DNA of 32,068 nt from Flavobacteriaceae bacterium (GTDB taxonomy: Bacteria; Bacteroidota; Bacteroidia; Flavobacteriales; Flavobacteriaceae). The stretch lies in contig JABDQM010000040.1 of the NCBI GenBank assembly GCA_013042315.1, positions 1 through 32,068 on the forward strand, given 5' to 3'. The position numbers and the translations under genes are program-made. Below, one piece after another: positions 31,706 through 32,068 of this stretch (within the stretch, counting starts at the first letter, position 1; every line of letters starts with the position of its first letter). The notes beneath the pieces were generated by a model, which saw only the letters and a list, made by a program, of their open reading frames with translations, had not been told where the DNA came from and did no database searches.

Positions 31706-31708
31706 AGG

Positions 31709-31765
31709 TCCTGCCTACCTGTTTAAGGCAGGCGGGCCTGCCCACCTGGCGGTATGGCAGGTGGG
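31709..31765. repeat. G+C-rich palindromic repeats beside the broken tRNA
   Basis: CCTGCC (31710-31715) pairs with GGCAGG (31727-31732). CCCACCTG (31741-31748) pairs with CAGGTGGG (31758-31765), an 8-bp stem around a 9-base loop. The stretch has related CCTGCC/ACC units and no coding potential, and lies between the GIY-YIG gene and the tRNA remnant. It resembles a REP-like intergenic element. Confidence 0.5.
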
Positions 31766-31828
31766 TAGCTCAGCTGGTTATCTACTGGTCTATCGACACA
31801 GCAGACAGGGAGCACCTGACTCATAATC
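31766..31828 (+). pseudogene. Broken copy of the CAU tRNA with a 29-base interruption
   Basis: TAGCTCAGCTGGTTA (31766-31780) is identical to the D-arm region of the intact tRNA downstream. After 29 unrelated bases (31781-31809), GAGCACCTGACTCATAATC (31810-31828) is identical to the rest of the D stem and the anticodon arm including CAT. The T arm and 3' acceptor are missing, so it cannot fold as a tRNA. It is best read as a partial duplication of the neighbouring gene. Confidence 0.7.
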
Positions 31829-31841
31829 TCTCTGAGATTAC

Positions 31842-31849
31842 TATTTTTG
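31842..31849 (+). promoter_or_regulatory. Possible -7 element for the CAU tRNA
   Basis: TATTTTTG matches TAnnTTTG and lies 18 bases before the tRNA 5' end, the right distance for a short precursor leader. No TTTG is present at the -33 position, which falls within the tRNA remnant. Confidence 0.4.
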
Positions 31850-31867
31850 ACATTTTGATTTTATAAC

Positions 31868-31941
31868 GGTCCTATAGCTCAGCTGGTTAGAGCACCTGAC
31901 TCATAATCAGGGGGTCCCTGGTTCGAGCCCAGGTGGGACCA
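31868..31941 (+). tRNA. tRNA with CAU anticodon (elongator Met or lysidine-type Ile2)
   Basis: A 74-base cloverleaf. The acceptor GGTCCTA pairs with TGGGACC (one T-G pair), then discriminator A. D stem GCTC/GAGC, anticodon stem CCTGA/TCAGG with loop CTCATAA, variable GGGTC, T stem CCTGG/CCAGG with loop TTCGAGC. The G1-C72 pair excludes an initiator tRNA. C4-G69 and C5-G68 are present, a feature that in E. coli helps TilS recognise Ile2, so the Ile2 reading is possible; elongator Met is the alternative. CCA is not fully encoded (ACA follows). A terminator follows. Confidence 0.95.
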
Positions 31942-31951
31942 CATCAAGCGC

Positions 31952-31984
31952 AAACCCCCACTCCGCAAGGAGTGAGGGTTTTTT
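31952..31984 (+). terminator. Rho-independent terminator after the tRNA
   Basis: AAACCCCCACTCC pairs with GGAGTGAGGGTTT (one mismatch) around a GCAA tetraloop, followed by a T run. It lies 11 bases past the tRNA. Confidence 0.88.
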
Positions 31985-32031
31985 CATTTCGAAAAGGAAA
32001 CCGAGCTTGCTCGAGTTTGCTTAGAGGAATG

Positions 32032-32058
32032 AAAAAAACACCTTGCGTTAGCAAGGTG
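32032..32058 (-). terminator. Terminator of a minus-strand gene beyond the window
   Basis: CACCTTGC and GCAAGGTG form an 8-bp stem around a 4-base loop. On the minus strand the hairpin is followed by seven T residues. It implies a transcription unit entering from the right edge. Confidence 0.75.
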
Positions 32059-32068
32059 ATGGTTTTGC

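Noticed and set aside
31846-31866. A TTGACA ... TATAAC pair as an E. coli-type promoter for the tRNA
   Set aside because: The spacing is only about 11 bases, far below the 16-18 needed; the TAnnTTTG motif at 31842 fits the organism better.

Overview
The window is a chromosomal segment of a member of the Bacteroidota, most likely a (probably marine) Flavobacteriaceae. The support is the block pdxA / DUF177-rpmF-fabH-accB-accC with divergent ribE, families typical of that group (DUF3078, DUF6090, haem_bd, GCHWC-type MsrA, DUF2339), A-rich leaders mostly without Shine-Dalgarno sequences, and promoter motifs of the TTTG / TAnnTTTG type. I see no prophage, insertion sequence or CRISPR array; genus is not assignable by eye.

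Layout. 1-4667: housekeeping block for fatty-acid initiation (accC partial, accB, fabH), ribosomal protein L32 with its DUF177 partner, PdxA (vitamin B6), and divergent riboflavin synthase. 4678-10686: the most distinctive region, a five-gene minus-strand operon (alpha/beta esterase, RimK/Ddl-like ATP-grasp with a lysine-rich tail, YbdK-type GCS2 amidoligase, class I amidotransferase-like protein, glutathionylspermidine-synthase-like ATP-grasp) facing a second esterase. Three potential carboxylate-amine ligases plus an amidotransferase and two hydrolases look like a pathway for an unknown peptide or amide metabolite. 10697-14426: a sodium:solute symporter with a NagX/HGSNAT-like membrane acyltransferase, and a divergent TauE/SafE permease. 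14494-17001: MltF-like lytic transglycosylase and a convergent exported CotH-kinase-like protein. 17154-17330: a 58-residue membrane protein.

17515-21229: an apparent envelope/osmotic stress cluster: ECF sigma factor, coupled 63-residue protein, short MscS-type channel, YegP/DUF1508 protein, DUF3078 outer-membrane protein, MscL, then a strong terminator. 21356-25570: divergent MsrA, DoxX, haem-binding protein and a large PspC-DUF2339 membrane protein. 25571-26465: tandem repeats, a 42-residue membrane peptide with its own terminator, a palindromic intergenic element and a small lipoprotein. 26612-29360: a beta-trefoil lectin followed by a TPR-containing class III adenylate cyclase. 29485-32068: periplasmic cyclophilin lipoprotein, DUF6090 membrane protein, GIY-YIG protein, palindromic repeats, a broken tRNA copy and an intact CAU tRNA between terminators.

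Several genes need a start different from the longest reading frame: DUF177 at 2785, MltF-like at 14494 and the sigma factor at 17713 all start at internal ATGs, while tauE, the cyclase and the GIY-YIG gene appear to use TTG or GTG. Family names come from recognised motifs; no database search was run.
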